Positions 8,870 through 19,280 of a DNA stretch of 64,000 nucleotides are shown here, piece by piece. A model generated the notes under the pieces. It did not search any database. It was not told where the DNA came from and worked only from the letters and a program-made list of their open reading frames with translations. The stretch lies in the NCBI GenBank assembly GCA_013214965.1, contig JABSRU010000022.1, positions 1 through 64,000 on the forward strand, read 5' to 3'. Source of the stretch: Gammaproteobacteria bacterium (GTDB taxonomy: Bacteria; Pseudomonadota; Gammaproteobacteria; Enterobacterales; Psychrobiaceae). How positions within the stretch are numbered: position 1 is the first letter of the stretch; the number at the start of each line of letters is the position of its first letter. Made by a program: the position numbers and the translations under genes.

Positions 8870-10053
8870 CAAAATAACCACTCTAAGCCTAAGAGGAGGA
8901 GAGAACTACTATCATGCAGATGAGGCACTTTATTACTGTACCGAATATGCTTGATGTCTGTTTTAAGCGCAACATTTTTTAATAAGTCCCAGCGGATCCC
9001 AATGGTGGCACTTTTTTGATCACCAACTACTCTCGCAGAAATTAATTGCTGATAGGTGGTTTTGAGCTGTGCCAACGCCGGACTACTACCAATTGGGTTT
9101 AGCATCGCTTTGAGCTTATCTTCTCTATTAGCCAAAGTCAGGTGAATTAAATAATCATCAAATTGATAACCAGCACTGAGATACAAACTGGTAATTTGTG
9201 GCATCACTTTAAATTGATGTTTAAATTGAGTAACCTCACCCTTAATGAAATAATTAAAGCTGTCATAACTAAAACCAATTTGGTTAAAATCAAAGCGACC
9301 TTTTACTTCTATCTCATCGATTAAATGACTAAGTTCATGTGCTGAGAATAATTGTTGCAGTTGAGTCAATGGCACTGGGAAAAAAAGCGGCGTGGTACCA
9401 CCAATATTTCCACGGTTAAATGAAGCACGAAGACTAAGCTTGTCGACATTCGCTTTCAGTGATATTCCGGCAATAAAGTCTAAAATGATATCTGATTGTC
9501 GACCATCTTGCGTGACAATCCCCGAAAAACGACCGATATATGGTTCTATTGAAAGACTGAGCAGATCATTAGAATAATTGTGGATTAAGCTAACACCGTC
9601 ATAATTACTAAACAAATAAGAAGCATAAACTTCGGATGGAGGTGTTATCCAATGATAAGCATAACCGACATCAAGCACATCGCTGTAATCAAAAAAAGGC
9701 GTTCTTAATCGACCTATCTTGATTTTCATTGAATCACTCGGTTGATAAGTCAGGTAAAGCCATTCAATACCAGAGGACTTTTCATCATCTAAATAACCGA
9801 CGATTTGAGAGGTGGCAGACCAGTCTTGAGATAGTGACCAATCGGCTTGAATGGCAATGAGACTGTTTGGCTTTAATGATAGGTTTTTGGTGTAATTTAG
9901 TGTCTTAATGTCATCGTATTGAGAAATTCCAGCAATAATTCGACCAAACCCACTGAAATGAGGAGTGGAAATTTCCTGCGCTGTAACAGAAGGTAGTAAA
10001 AAGCAGACCAAGATTAATTTAGCCCATAACAAGTGCCTAAATTTTAAAGTCAT
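8869..10053 (-). CDS. predicted outer-membrane beta-barrel protein
   Basis: A 394-residue protein with a signal peptide (cleavage near VTAQE) and alternating amphipathic strands. It includes 'GFGRIIAG' near the mature N-terminus, 'MKIKIGRLRTPFFDYSD', a pattern shared with phosphate-selective/OprO-type porins, and a terminal Phe (GLEWLF) as used by the BAM machinery. I cannot assign a substrate. It is the first gene of a two-gene unit with the small binding protein, joined by a one-base stop/start overlap. The pair may deliver or sense an anion, which is inference. Confidence 0.7.
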   Translation of the reverse strand: MTLKFRHLLWAKLILVCFLLPSVTAQEISTPHFSGFGRIIAGISQYDDIKTLNYTKNLSLKPNSLIAIQADWSLSQDWSATSQIVGYLDDEKSSGIEWLYLTYQPSDSMKIKIGRLRTPFFDYSDVLDVGYAYHWITPPSEVYASYLFSNYDGVSLIHNYSNDLLSLSIEPYIGRFSGIVTQDGRQSDIILDFIAGISLKANVDKLSLRASFNRGNIGGTTPLFFPVPLTQLQQLFSAHELSHLIDEIEVKGRFDFNQIGFSYDSFNYFIKGEVTQFKHQFKVMPQITSLYLSAGYQFDDYLIHLTLANREDKLKAMLNPIGSSPALAQLKTTYQQLISARVVGDQKSATIGIRWDLLKNVALKTDIKHIRYSNKVPHLHDSSSLLLLGLEWLF

Positions 10054-10160
10054 TATTTTAATAATGTCACTCCGATGTTAAAAACGTATTTTATTATTTA
10101 TTATATAAAGATCCGTGTTGGTTTTACTATTAAATTATTTTAAACAAAATGGATTAAAAA

Positions 10161-10191
10161 CAAAAAAGCCAAACAACATATTGTTTGGCTT
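10161..10191 (-). terminator. terminator behind ackA-pta-lipoprotein
   Basis: The stem AGCCAAACAA/TTGTTTGGCT (10 bp, four-base loop) is followed on the minus strand by a run of T residues. It lies about 25 bases after the lipoprotein stop codon, so the ackA-pta-lipoprotein transcript probably ends here. Confidence 0.88.
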
Positions 10192-10215
10192 ACTATTATG
10201 ATAAATTTTTTTTAT

Positions 10216-10638
10216 TTAAGATTTTTTTATTCGCTTAACTTTCCAGCTGCCATTCTCAAAAGTCATCAGTAAAAATCGATCATCGGCGACAAAACCACCA
10301 TTGTATTTACCATTAATATGTAGTTCTACGGTCAAATCCTTCCGGGATTTTCTAAAAAAATCACCGCCAACATCGGTAACTTCAACGTTTGCTTTATCTA
10401 GTGATAAATCCATCACGTGGCGTTGAATCATTTTTACACTACTATAGTGGCCAATAATCCCTTTAAGTTTGCTGGTTGATAATAACTTAATCGTCTTTAA
10501 ATCATTATCATTGTATATTGCCTTGATAAACTCTGTCGCTACTTGTTCTGGGAGTTTTTTTGATGCTGGCTCCCCACAAGCGGTTAAGGTTAAAAAGGCA
10601 ATGGCGACAAAAGAACACCGTAATATTTTAGTTAGCAT
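10216..10638 (-). CDS. small lipoprotein, DUF4878-like
   Basis: About 140 residues. A lipobox LTACGE places the lipidated Cys near residue 21. The mature domain (EFIKAIYNDND... to 'FENGSWKVKRIKK') has the NTF2-like layout seen in DUF4878 lipoproteins: a helix pair, then strands ending in a 'GSWKV' motif. I chose the ATG at 10638, one base after the pta stop codon; a GTG at 10650 is the alternative and would overlap pta. Its position suggests cotranscription with ackA-pta. Function unknown. Confidence 0.75.
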   Translation of the reverse strand: MLTKILRCSFVAIAFLTLTACGEPASKKLPEQVATEFIKAIYNDNDLKTIKLLSTSKLKGIIGHYSSVKMIQRHVMDLSLDKANVEVTDVGGDFFRKSRKDLTVELHINGKYNGGFVADDRFLLMTFENGSWKVKRIKKS

Positions 10639-10639
10639 A

Positions 10640-12784
10640 TTATATTTCACTATCCTGTGCTTGTTTACTTTGAATGGCCGTTAAAGCAATAGTATAAACA
10701 ATATCATCAACTAAGGCGCCACGCGACAAATCATTCACCGGTTTTCTCATTCCTTGTAACATTGGACCTATACTGATTAAGTCAGCACTACGTTGTACCG
10801 CTTTATAGGTGGTGTTACCAGTATTTAAATCAGGGAATATGAAGACATTCGCCTCACCAGCCACCGGGCTGTTCGGCGCCTTAGATGCAGCGACATTCTT
10901 CATTACAGCGGCATCATATTGCAACGGGCCGTCGATAATGAGATCTGGACGACGCTCTTTGGCCAGTTTCGTTGCTTCACGTACTTTATCAACGTCTGAG
11001 CCGGTGCCTGAGGTACCCGTAGAATAACTGATCATGGCGACTTTCGGTTTAATGCCAAAGGCAATCGCTGAATCAGCCGATTGAATCGCAATATCAGCTA
11101 ACTGATCAGCAGTTGGATCCGGATTAATCGCACAATCACCGTAAATTAATACTTGCTCTGGCAGTAGCATAAAGAAGATTGATGAAACTAAACTCGCCCC
11201 AGGTGCTGTTTTTACTAATTGCAGCGGTGGGCGAATGGTGTTTGCCGTGGTGTGAATAGCACCGGAAACTAAACCATCGACTTCATCTAACGCTAACATC
11301 ATCGATGCTAAAACAACGTTATCTTGCAATTGCTCAGCGGCAACAACAGGGGTTAATCCTTTGTGTTCACGTAATTTAACCATCGGGTCAATATAACGAT
11401 CACGAATGTCTTCAGGGTTAACAATAGTCACACCACTACCAATTTCAACGCCTTGCTGTTGAGCGATTCGATTGATGGTGTCAGGGTTACCTAATAAAAT
11501 ACAGTTGGCAATATTACGTTGAGCACAAACCGTGGCAGCTTGGATGGTGCGAGGTTCTTCACCTTCTGGCAATACGATGGTTTTACCGGCTTTACGGGCC
11601 ATTTCTGTTAGTTGATATCTGAAAGCAGCAGGAGACAAGCGACGCTGGCGTTTTGGTACTTGCGTTAAGTCGTTAATCCAATGCTTATCAATATGACTGG
11701 CCATAAATTCCTGAACTAGACGAATGCGATCTTTATCATCAACAGGTACTTCATGGTTAAAGCTTTGTAGGTCGATTGATGTTTGCCAAGTGTTAGTTTT
11801 TACTAACAAAATCGGTAATCCTGTTGCCATCGCTTGCTGACACAATTTCATCACGGCTTCTTCTGGCTCATAATCATTGGTTAATAGCAACGCGCCTATT
11901 TTTACGCCATTCATCGCTGCTAAACAAGCTGATACGATCACGTCAGAGCGATCGCCAGAAGCGACCAATAATTTATCTGCAACGAAATTTTCAACCATAT
12001 TAGGGATGCTACGGGCACAAAAACTAATACTACGTAGGCGACGAGTATGAATTTCACCTTCGTTTAATACTTTCGCTTTAAGGTGACTACAAAGATCTAT
12101 AACGCGAGGGGCAATAATATCTTCATTCCAAGGAACGTAACCTAAGACACGAACAGGACTACGACCAAACAATTGGAATACTTCCATTTGCTTTTTCTGT
12201 GAATTGGCTAAGGTACCCGCTAAATCAGGACGGATAACGCCATGTTCATCAATAGGTGCATTGATTTGATTAACAATACATCCTAAGATCCGTTCCGATT
12301 GGACGCCACCGAAACTTTGACAAGCGATTTCAATCCGTTCTTTTTGTTGCAGTGCAGTGTCAGAACCTGGTGCCGTCACAAAAACGACTTCAGCATCAAG
12401 TGCCCGGGCAATTTTGTTATTTAGGCCGTTTGAATATTGTTGTTTACGAGACGGTACTAAGCCTTCAATGATTAATACATCATTGTCTTCTAAGGCTTTG
12501 TTGGCACGTTCAACAATTTCTTCTAACAAAGTATCTGATTTGTTGGTACTCATTAAATTAGCAACATAAGCCGCTGAAAAGGATTTAGGCGGCTTAATGT
12601 TCGGATTCAGTTCAATAATGGCGCTTGAACGTTCGATACCATTGTCATTATCACTAGGCTGTGCAACGGGTTTGAAGAAATTGACTTTAATGCCATGGCG
12701 ATCGATGGCATGTACTAAGCCAAGACTGACCGATGTTAAGCCAACGCCTGAACCGACAGGCACTAGCATGATAGTTCTAGCCAT
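10640..12784 (-). CDS. pta: phosphate acetyltransferase
   Basis: A 714-residue cytosolic enzyme converting acetyl-CoA and phosphate to acetyl phosphate and CoA. It has the long three-domain enterobacterial layout: an N-terminal P-loop-like domain ([13 protein letters not shown]), a central DRTGG-type domain, and the catalytic PTA/PTB domain from about residue 385 ([17 protein letters not shown]), with the conserved [11 protein letters not shown] and [17 protein letters not shown] segments. It starts two bases after the ackA stop, in the conserved ackA-pta order. Confidence 0.97.
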   Translation of the reverse strand: MARTIMLVPVGSGVGLTSVSLGLVHAIDRHGIKVNFFKPVAQPSDNDNGIERSSAIIELNPNIKPPKSFSAAYVANLMSTNKSDTLLEEIVERANKALEDNDVLIIEGLVPSRKQQYSNGLNNKIARALDAEVVFVTAPGSDTALQQKERIEIACQSFGGVQSERILGCIVNQINAPIDEHGVIRPDLAGTLANSQKKQMEVFQLFGRSPVRVLGYVPWNEDIIAPRVIDLCSHLKAKVLNEGEIHTRRLRSISFCARSIPNMVENFVADKLLVASGDRSDVIVSACLAAMNGVKIGALLLTNDYEPEEAVMKLCQQAMATGLPILLVKTNTWQTSIDLQSFNHEVPVDDKDRIRLVQEFMASHIDKHWINDLTQVPKRQRRLSPAAFRYQLTEMARKAGKTIVLPEGEEPRTIQAATVCAQRNIANCILLGNPDTINRIAQQQGVEIGSGVTIVNPEDIRDRYIDPMVKLREHKGLTPVVAAEQLQDNVVLASMMLALDEVDGLVSGAIHTTANTIRPPLQLVKTAPGASLVSSIFFMLLPEQVLIYGDCAINPDPTADQLADIAIQSADSAIAFGIKPKVAMISYSTGTSGTGSDVDKVREATKLAKERRPDLIIDGPLQYDAAVMKNVAASKAPNSPVAGEANVFIFPDLNTGNTTYKAVQRSADLISIGPMLQGMRKPVNDLSRGALVDDIVYTIALTAIQSKQAQDSEI

Positions 12785-12786
12785 GA

Positions 12787-13989
12787 TTATTGCTCCACAC
12801 TTTGAGTTAACCGGATTGCATCTTGGGCGATAACAAGTTCTTCATCGGTTGGAATAACGATAGCTTTAGGTCCTGTCGGGCCATTAATAAAGCCAGCGTT
12901 GCCAAAACGAGCTGCTAAGTTAGCTTCTTGATCTAAGGTGAAACCAAATATTTTTAATAAAGCTAAGACATTTGCTCGAATAACATCTGAGTTTTCACCA
13001 ATGCCGCCGGTAAATACTACCGCATCTAGTTCACCTAAAGGTACGGTGTATGATGCAATGTACTTGGCCAAACGATAACAAAATATATCAAGTGCTAGTT
13101 GTGCACCTTGATGGCCATCGGCTGCTGACTCTTCAATTAAACGACAATCATTGGATAATTCAGATATCCCTAGCAAGCCACTCTTTTGATTAAACAACAC
13201 TGAAACTTCCGCTTGGTTGTAACCTAAATTTTCAATTAAATAATGATTGATTGCAGGATCTAGATCACCACAACGTGTACCCATTACGAGTCCTTCGAGT
13301 GGTGTTAACCCCATGCTGGTGTCTACACTTAGGCCATTAGCAATGGCGGTAACACTTGCGCCATTACCTAAGTGAGCACAAATAATATTAAGTTTAGCCA
13401 CTGGTTTTCCCAACATTTGAGCTGCTTGTTGTGCTATGTAGAAATGGCTGGTGCCATGAAAACCATAGCGACGAATGCCATTCTCTTTATACAGTTGATA
13501 AGGTAGTGCATATAGAAAAGCATGTTCCGGAATCGTTTGATGATAGGCGGTATCAAAAACTGCAACCTGTGGAACCGATGGAAATATCTTTTTGGTCGCC
13601 TCGATACCAATCAAGTTAGCAGGGTTATGTAAAGGTGCTAGCTGAGAGACTTCTTGGATACCGGCAATGACCTGTGGGGTGATCAGTGCTGATGACTTAA
13701 ATTTTTCACCACCGTGAACAACACGATGTCCGATTGCAACTATTGCTTGGTCTAATTGGTACTGCTTTAATAATGAAACTAAAGTATCAATCGCCATTTG
13801 ATGCATCGCACCGCTAGCTAAGTCAATCGACTCTTTATTACCATTATATTTTACTTTTAGGATTGGGCTATCTGAACCGAGAGAGTCAGCTAAACCAGAT
13901 AAAACCTGTTGTTCAGTTTTTGTATCAACTAAGGCGAATTTAAGTGAGGAACTACCACAGTTGAGGACGAAAACGAGAGAATTTTTCAT
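12787..13989 (-). CDS. ackA: acetate kinase
   Basis: A 400-residue ASKHA-fold kinase making ATP and acetate from acetyl phosphate. Conserved motifs in order: [10 protein letters not shown] at the N-terminus, [47 protein letters not shown] with GTRCGDLDP, and FTGGIGENS. Length matches the family. It leads the ackA-pta-lipoprotein operon. The 283-base gap to the divergent yfbV gene must hold its promoter. The ackA/yfbV arrangement is the same as in enterobacteria. Confidence 0.97.
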   Translation of the reverse strand: MKNSLVFVLNCGSSSLKFALVDTKTEQQVLSGLADSLGSDSPILKVKYNGNKESIDLASGAMHQMAIDTLVSLLKQYQLDQAIVAIGHRVVHGGEKFKSSALITPQVIAGIQEVSQLAPLHNPANLIGIEATKKIFPSVPQVAVFDTAYHQTIPEHAFLYALPYQLYKENGIRRYGFHGTSHFYIAQQAAQMLGKPVAKLNIICAHLGNGASVTAIANGLSVDTSMGLTPLEGLVMGTRCGDLDPAINHYLIENLGYNQAEVSVLFNQKSGLLGISELSNDCRLIEESAADGHQGAQLALDIFCYRLAKYIASYTVPLGELDAVVFTGGIGENSDVIRANVLALLKIFGFTLDQEANLAARFGNAGFINGPTGPKAIVIPTDEELVIAQDAIRLTQSVEQ

Positions 13990-14272
13990 TTATATTACCA
14001 ATTAGGGTTAGAAGCAATGTTGAACCAATAATCGTTGCTGTTATATTATTGGTTCATTGTAGAGTATAATTTATGTTGAATCGGTTAGTGCATTAATAAT
14101 ATTAAGCACTATTAATCGTGTAAAACATAGTGCTTAATCAAGATGCTGGTATTATACGAATTGTTTGAAGATTGATATAGATGTAAGATCAATATTATTG
14201 ATGTTTTGTGACACAAATTTCCATTATCTTTGTTGATGTGTATCCGGGGTATAAGACTATTAAGGAATTCTA

Positions 14273-14710
14273 ATGACCGAGCTAATAAAACTCGTAAAAT
14301 TGGGTCAGCGTTATCTCAGCCTATGGCCCAACAATAAACAGTTAGGTGCTATTTTTCCTGAAACGCGGCTGATCGTTTTTTGTGTGTTATTACAAAAAAC
14401 CGTGCCAGCGATAGCCTGCTTATCGTTTGTTGTTCAATTTTTATACTTTGGCCAAGATGTCGTGCCACGGGCAATTGCGATGTCTTTATTAATCATCAGT
14501 ATGCCTTACCAAGGATTGATTTGGTTAGGGTATCGAAGTCAGCAACCACTGAGCGTTGCCTTAGTCAATTGGTGTAGTGACATTCGAACACAAATGATTG
14601 AAGCGGGAATGAATGTCAGGCCAGTCCCGTCTAAAGCTAGCTATATGGATATGGCACAAATCCTTCATGATGCTTACGCAAAACTTAATAAAGCGTTTAG
14701 ATTACCTTAA
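14273..14710 (+). CDS. yfbV: YfbV family (UPF0208/DUF412) membrane protein
   Basis: A 145-residue inner-membrane protein with two hydrophobic segments (about residues 36-62 and 68-85) and the family pattern: QRYLSLWP near the start, 'LYFGQDVVPRAIAMSLLIISMP' in the membrane region (19-residue core) and 'MDMAQILHDAY' near the end. In E. coli YfbV organises the Ter macrodomain boundaries. AAGGA lies seven bases before the ATG. It is divergent from ackA, a conserved neighbourhood, and stops two bases before the convergent rnt. Confidence 0.9.
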   Translation: MTELIKLVKLGQRYLSLWPNNKQLGAIFPETRLIVFCVLLQKTVPAIACLSFVVQFLYFGQDVVPRAIAMSLLIISMPYQGLIWLGYRSQQPLSVALVNWCSDIRTQMIEAGMNVRPVPSKASYMDMAQILHDAYAKLNKAFRLP

Positions 14711-14712
14711 TC

Positions 14713-15369
14713 TTAAATGTCTTTATCTGCTGAGGGGGAGGGAATTGGCCATCCTCCTAACATTTGCCATTTGTTAACAATGTAGCAAAATAGTTCTGCG
14801 GTTCTTTCTGTATCATAAAGTGCGCTATGGGCTTCATTATTATTAAATTCGATATTAGCAGCTGCACAGGCTTTGGCCAGAACCGTTTGGCCTAACGATA
14901 ATCCCGCTAAGGTGGTTGTATCGAAAGTAACAAAAGGGTGGAAGGGGTCACGCTTTAAGCCACTGCGCACAGTTGCCGCCTTAAAAAATGCGTTATCAAA
15001 TGCGGCGTTGTGAGCAACTAAAATAGCACGGTGGCAACCAGCAGCTTTCATCGCTTTACGGACATGTTTAAATAAATCATGGAGCGCATCTTTCTCACTC
15101 ACTGCACCGCGTAACGGATTGAAAGGATCGATGCCAGTAAACTCCAGTGATTTTTTTTCAAGGTTAGCCCCTTCAAAGGGTTCTATATTATAATGATGCG
15201 TGGTAGCGATTGAGAGGTTACCTTGATCATTCATTGATAAAATACTGGCCGCTAGCTCTAACACTGCGTCTGTTTGAGCGTTAAATCCTGCGGTTTCTAT
15301 ATCGATGACTATTGGAAAGTAGCCACGAAACCTTTGACTAAATAAAGTGGGTGGTAATTTATCTGACAT
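14713..15369 (-). CDS. rnt: ribonuclease T
   Basis: A 218-residue DEDD-family 3'-5' exoribonuclease that trims tRNA CCA ends and the 3' ends of 5S and 23S rRNA. Exo motifs: VIDIETAGF (Asp and Glu), [11 protein letters not shown] (Asp) and [14 protein letters not shown] (His and Asp, DEDDh type). Length matches. It is divergent from motY, an order also found in Vibrio and Shewanella relatives. Confidence 0.95.
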   Translation of the reverse strand: MSDKLPPTLFSQRFRGYFPIVIDIETAGFNAQTDAVLELAASILSMNDQGNLSIATTHHYNIEPFEGANLEKKSLEFTGIDPFNPLRGAVSEKDALHDLFKHVRKAMKAAGCHRAILVAHNAAFDNAFFKAATVRSGLKRDPFHPFVTFDTTTLAGLSLGQTVLAKACAAANIEFNNNEAHSALYDTERTAELFCYIVNKWQMLGGWPIPSPSADKDI

Positions 15370-15523
15370 GAAAAAGTAATTGCGCGAGTAATAGTTACCT
15401 TATTATCTTTTATTCAGACTTGTTTCGCTAGTCAGCAGATTAAATATTTTCATCTTTAGCTAAAGAGATTGCAATTGAAGCCGATAAGTTTGGATAACCA
15501 ATACAGCGAATTAGGATGAGTAA

Positions 15524-16399
15524 ATGACCAAATTTAAACCAGTAGCGTTGTTATCATTAGCGATGACAGTGGTGCCGACAGAGGCAATGATTCGAAGTTA
15601 TTCTGCTTCTATCGATGACTCGAGCTGGTCGATTATCAAAAACTCTCCAACGGCTTGTGTTTTACAGCATACGATTCCCCGCTATGGCAAGGCTAATTTT
15701 GCCAGTGTCGCTAATAAAAAAATCAATTTAGATTTTGAGTTAGATATGTTGAATTTACCCGCGAAAAAAACGGCGGTTGAATTGCGATCAGAACCGCCAG
15801 CATGGCGTTCAGCCATCGGTTCAACATCAATTAGCCACTTGGCTTATTATCAACGATTTAATGGTGAAGTGGTGGGTGATAAAGCATGGATGATGCTAAG
15901 TGAATTAGAAAAGGGGATGGCGCCGACGTTCTATTATCAAGATTGGTACAATCAACAAGATAATATTAAAGTGGCTGTATCGGCCGTTAACTTTCAGCCA
16001 CAACATCAACAGTTTATGGACTGTGTGAGCCGATTATTACCTTACAGTTTCGATGATATTGCCTTTACGACGTTAAACTATCGTAAAAATAGCCAAGAGT
16101 TAGATCCTCGCTCGCGGAAAAAATTACAGATGATCCAACAGTATTTAAAACATGAACCTGAGCTAGAGCTCGTGCTAATTGACTCATATACTGATAGTTA
16201 TGGTGGACGCTATAATAACAAATTATTGTCGCAACAGCGGGCTAAAGAAGTCAAAAAACTGTTAGAAAAGGCTGGAATTGGCAGTCATAAAATTACAGTG
16301 AGTGGTTTTGGTGAAAAACGTCATATTGCGGCTAATAAAAAAATCCAAGACCGCAATCGTAATCGCCGAGTGGTGATTACGATGAGTCGAGGATACTAG
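15524..16399 (+). CDS. motY: sodium-type flagellar protein MotY
   Basis: A 291-residue periplasmic T-ring protein of the sodium-driven polar flagellum. The N-terminal domain shows the MotY pattern (RSYSASIDDSSW, LEKGMAPTFYYQDWYN, FMDCVSRLLPYSFDDIAF) and binds MotX in studied species. The C-terminal OmpA-like peptidoglycan-binding domain (about residues 185-290) has LVLIDSYTDSYGGRYNNKLS-like and NRRVVI segments. The N-terminus acts as a signal sequence, cleaved probably near VPTEA. The last four bases overlap the end of convergent pelG. Confidence 0.95.
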   Translation: MTKFKPVALLSLAMTVVPTEAMIRSYSASIDDSSWSIIKNSPTACVLQHTIPRYGKANFASVANKKINLDFELDMLNLPAKKTAVELRSEPPAWRSAIGSTSISHLAYYQRFNGEVVGDKAWMMLSELEKGMAPTFYYQDWYNQQDNIKVAVSAVNFQPQHQQFMDCVSRLLPYSFDDIAFTTLNYRKNSQELDPRSRKKLQMIQQYLKHEPELELVLIDSYTDSYGGRYNNKLLSQQRAKEVKKLLEKAGIGSHKITVSGFGEKRHIAANKKIQDRNRNRRVVITMSRGY

Positions 16400-17763
16400 T
16401 TCTGCAACATAAATGTTTTATATTCCAGTGAATTAAATTGATTATTCAGTAAATTCAAACCAATCAAAGTCGTGGCTAGCATAGCAATAGCAAAGCCATA
16501 ACCATAAAATTCAGGTCCCAAGTAAATAGTCAATTGGGTCAATACTAAGTTAACGACCGCAGTAAACGACACCAGCATCAATGCTTGATGTCGTTTATCG
16601 AGATAAAACATCACGTTCAAAATAGCCATCACTAATACCTGTAAGCTGACCCCTACTAAATCAATGTATAATAGACGCAAATAGGCTAAGTCAACGCCAA
16701 TGGCTTGTAGAATGTCTTTGCTCCACAATAGTAAAATCATCAGGGTTATTCCTTGAACTTTAAATATTTGATAAATACTATTTTTACAGTCCAGTACCAT
16801 TTTATCTTTCAGTTGGTAAATTGATTCTAAGGTGCCACCATCACGTACCGTGTTATAAAATGCTTCGCTTGATTTGGAAAAATCTGTTTCCATGTGCATC
16901 ATAAAAACAGCCATCCCAGGAATAATCGCTAAATAAGCAATGAATATCGGTAAATCATAGATATATGAGGCATAAAAAATATCGATTACTTGGAAAGAAA
17001 CATTTGGGTTTAACCAAAAGCAAAATTTATCGACCCAAACACCAAGGTTATAAATAACCCCACAAAACACTAATGATAGGTATATTTTTTTTGTGTTTAA
17101 AAATGAAAATGCAATAAGATGCTCTGTGGGGTAGTATCTTAAAATAAAAAACAAAAAGATAAAGGTAATTAACGCTTGACAGCCGGTGAATATCATCAAT
17201 AAGCCTAAAATGCTCGAAGATTGAATGACAACACTTAGTATGATCATTAAGCCATAACCACCGAGCAGGGTGAAAAAAATCCGATAGTATTGTTTCATGC
17301 CACTCAGAAATATAATCACTAACCATAAGTTACATAGCACCACAAAAGCGGTGATTAAGGTTATTTTAATGATGGGGGACAGTTCACTGAATATCAACAC
17401 TGAGCCACTAAATGTGGCCGCAATGATTGAGGTCACTATCATACAACCGAGTAAATTCGGTGTTACCTGCTGTTCGAGATTTTGGTACAGCAAATCAGAA
17501 ATAAAGCGCGTGAACATTAATTGGAATAAACCACTTAAAATTAATGAGCCAGCCATTAAATAGGTAATAATGACTAAAAATTGGATAATAGCTTCTTCGG
17601 GTAATACCGTCCCTAAACTTAAAAAACCAATCGCCATTAAGGCGACGATTGATAACACCCAAGGTCCAGAACTGACAATCCCTGCCAAGCCATAGGCCTC
17701 AAGAATTGATAATAAGGTGTCCTTCTTTAAGATCTTTTTTAATTCAAAACCTATGCCTGCCAT
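16396..17763 (-). CDS. pelG: Pel polysaccharide exporter PelG
   Basis: A 455-residue polytopic inner-membrane protein of the MATE/Wzx-like superfamily with about 12 predicted helices. It starts MAGIGFELKKILKKDTL, a typical PelG N-terminus, and its length is nearly that of the Pseudomonas protein. It works with PelD, PelE and PelF as the inner-membrane synthase/transport complex moving the growing Pel chain to the periplasm. It is the last gene of the operon, overlapping pelF by 13 bases, and converges on motY with a four-base overlap and no visible terminator between them. Confidence 0.95.
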   Translation of the reverse strand: MAGIGFELKKILKKDTLLSILEAYGLAGIVSSGPWVLSIVALMAIGFLSLGTVLPEEAIIQFLVIITYLMAGSLILSGLFQLMFTRFISDLLYQNLEQQVTPNLLGCMIVTSIIAATFSGSVLIFSELSPIIKITLITAFVVLCNLWLVIIFLSGMKQYYRIFFTLLGGYGLMIILSVVIQSSSILGLLMIFTGCQALITFIFLFFILRYYPTEHLIAFSFLNTKKIYLSLVFCGVIYNLGVWVDKFCFWLNPNVSFQVIDIFYASYIYDLPIFIAYLAIIPGMAVFMMHMETDFSKSSEAFYNTVRDGGTLESIYQLKDKMVLDCKNSIYQIFKVQGITLMILLLWSKDILQAIGVDLAYLRLLYIDLVGVSLQVLVMAILNVMFYLDKRHQALMLVSFTAVVNLVLTQLTIYLGPEFYGYGFAIAMLATTLIGLNLLNNQFNSLEYKTFMLQN

Positions 17764-19280
17764 GATATTCCTTTACTATATAATTCCCGATATGACTGAT
17801 ACATAATATCTTCAACATAATAGCGCTTGACGCGCTCACGACCGATATCGCCCATTCTGAGCCATTTACTATCATCTTTAAATATTTCTTCGATAGCATT
17901 AGCCCCAGCGCTAGGTGACGCTATTTGGGTGATTTCTCCGCAACCACCTAGTGCTTGGTCCTCTTCTGACATGCCAAAGAGAATCTCTCGGCATGATCCG
18001 ACTTCCGTTGCAATACAGGGAATACCAGCAGCCATGGCCTCTAACATCACCAATGGTTGCGCTTCACTAATTGATGTCAACATCACAACTCCTAGTTTCG
18101 GCAGTATTTCGATGACATTCTGCATCCCTAGAAACTTTATTTTGTGATCAATGGATAAGCTTTTGACTAAGCTTTGACATTCTTCATAATATTTTAAATC
18201 TTCTTCGGCAGGGCCAATAATCCATCCTTCAAGTTCAGGGTTGTTATTGATCGCAATTTGCATCGATCTGATAAAGGTTTTTATGTCTTTAATCGGGACG
18301 ACTCGACCGATTAATCCGACCACTGGAGGTGGCTTTTGTGGTCGTTGTTGGTAAGCCTGTGAAAAAAGTTCCATGTTAATCCCATTGACAATAACCTGAG
18401 TTTTATCTTTAGGGGCACCATCATTAATTTGACGTTGTCTATTGCCATCATATAACGCAACAATGTCGTTAGCGTGTTGATAGGCGGTTAGACCTAGTTG
18501 TTCAAAAAACAAAATCCAGGTATCACGGGTAATTTCTATTTTTTTATGCAGGCTGGCATCAAAAGCACTATGACGGTCAGCTATCCAGCTTGCTTGACTC
18601 AAGTCGATTTTACGTTCTTTAGTATAGATACCGTGTTCGGTTAAAATGAATGGTCGTTGGTGTTTCTGATGACATAAGGCGCCTAAAAAACCTGCATATC
18701 CGGTCGATATACTGTGATAGCACCGTGCAGCTGGGATTTTTCTGGCGATTTTGGCTAATTGAAACAATGGCGCATAAATATTGCGAAAGGTCCAAAAAAA
18801 ATCAACAAAAGAATCTTGCTCGGCATATTTTTCGTAAATACTAACAATGGTTTGCCATGAAGCTTCACTGTGCAAAAAATCATCGATATCGATTTTCTTG
18901 TTAACGGCTATTACATCTAAAATATATTGTAAGTGTTGGTTATTTAATGGCGATTTACTTCCTTGAAAATGTTCAATAATCTCTTGCCATTGTTGGTAGT
19001 ATTTCTGTTTCCCTTTTTTTGACTTCGGTTTGTTTTTGCTCTTAGTCCCTAACAGGTAGTTGACTTCCATTCCAACGACATTGTCAGGCAGTTCATAAAG
19101 CATTTCTTTAGGGCCTGTATTATCGCCACCTAAGTAGACAAGATAAAAACTAAATTCAGGAAGTCCTTTTATTATTTGGTTTACCCAACTAGAAACCCCC
19201 CCTCGAACATAAGGGTATGTCCCTTCTAAGAGTAAACAAATATCAACATCTTTTTGCAAGCCAAAACTCCCGAATTTCAC
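17751..19280 (-). CDS. pelF: Pel polysaccharide glycosyltransferase PelF
   Basis: A 509-residue cytosolic GT4 glycosyltransferase, the polymerase of the GalNAc-rich Pel polymer, using UDP-sugar donors. The N-terminal DUF3492 domain contains CLLLEGTYPYVRGGVSSW, the hallmark of PelF. The C-terminal GT-B half contains 'VGLIGRVVPIKDIKTFI' and the nucleotide-sugar motif SEAQPLVMLEAMAAG with the EX7E glutamates. Length equals that of the family. It overlaps pelE by 38 bases and pelG by 13 bases. Confidence 0.97.
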   Translation of the reverse strand: MKFGSFGLQKDVDICLLLEGTYPYVRGGVSSWVNQIIKGLPEFSFYLVYLGGDNTGPKEMLYELPDNVVGMEVNYLLGTKSKNKPKSKKGKQKYYQQWQEIIEHFQGSKSPLNNQHLQYILDVIAVNKKIDIDDFLHSEASWQTIVSIYEKYAEQDSFVDFFWTFRNIYAPLFQLAKIARKIPAARCYHSISTGYAGFLGALCHQKHQRPFILTEHGIYTKERKIDLSQASWIADRHSAFDASLHKKIEITRDTWILFFEQLGLTAYQHANDIVALYDGNRQRQINDGAPKDKTQVIVNGINMELFSQAYQQRPQKPPPVVGLIGRVVPIKDIKTFIRSMQIAINNNPELEGWIIGPAEEDLKYYEECQSLVKSLSIDHKIKFLGMQNVIEILPKLGVVMLTSISEAQPLVMLEAMAAGIPCIATEVGSCREILFGMSEEDQALGGCGEITQIASPSAGANAIEEIFKDDSKWLRMGDIGRERVKRYYVEDIMYQSYRELYSKGISWQA

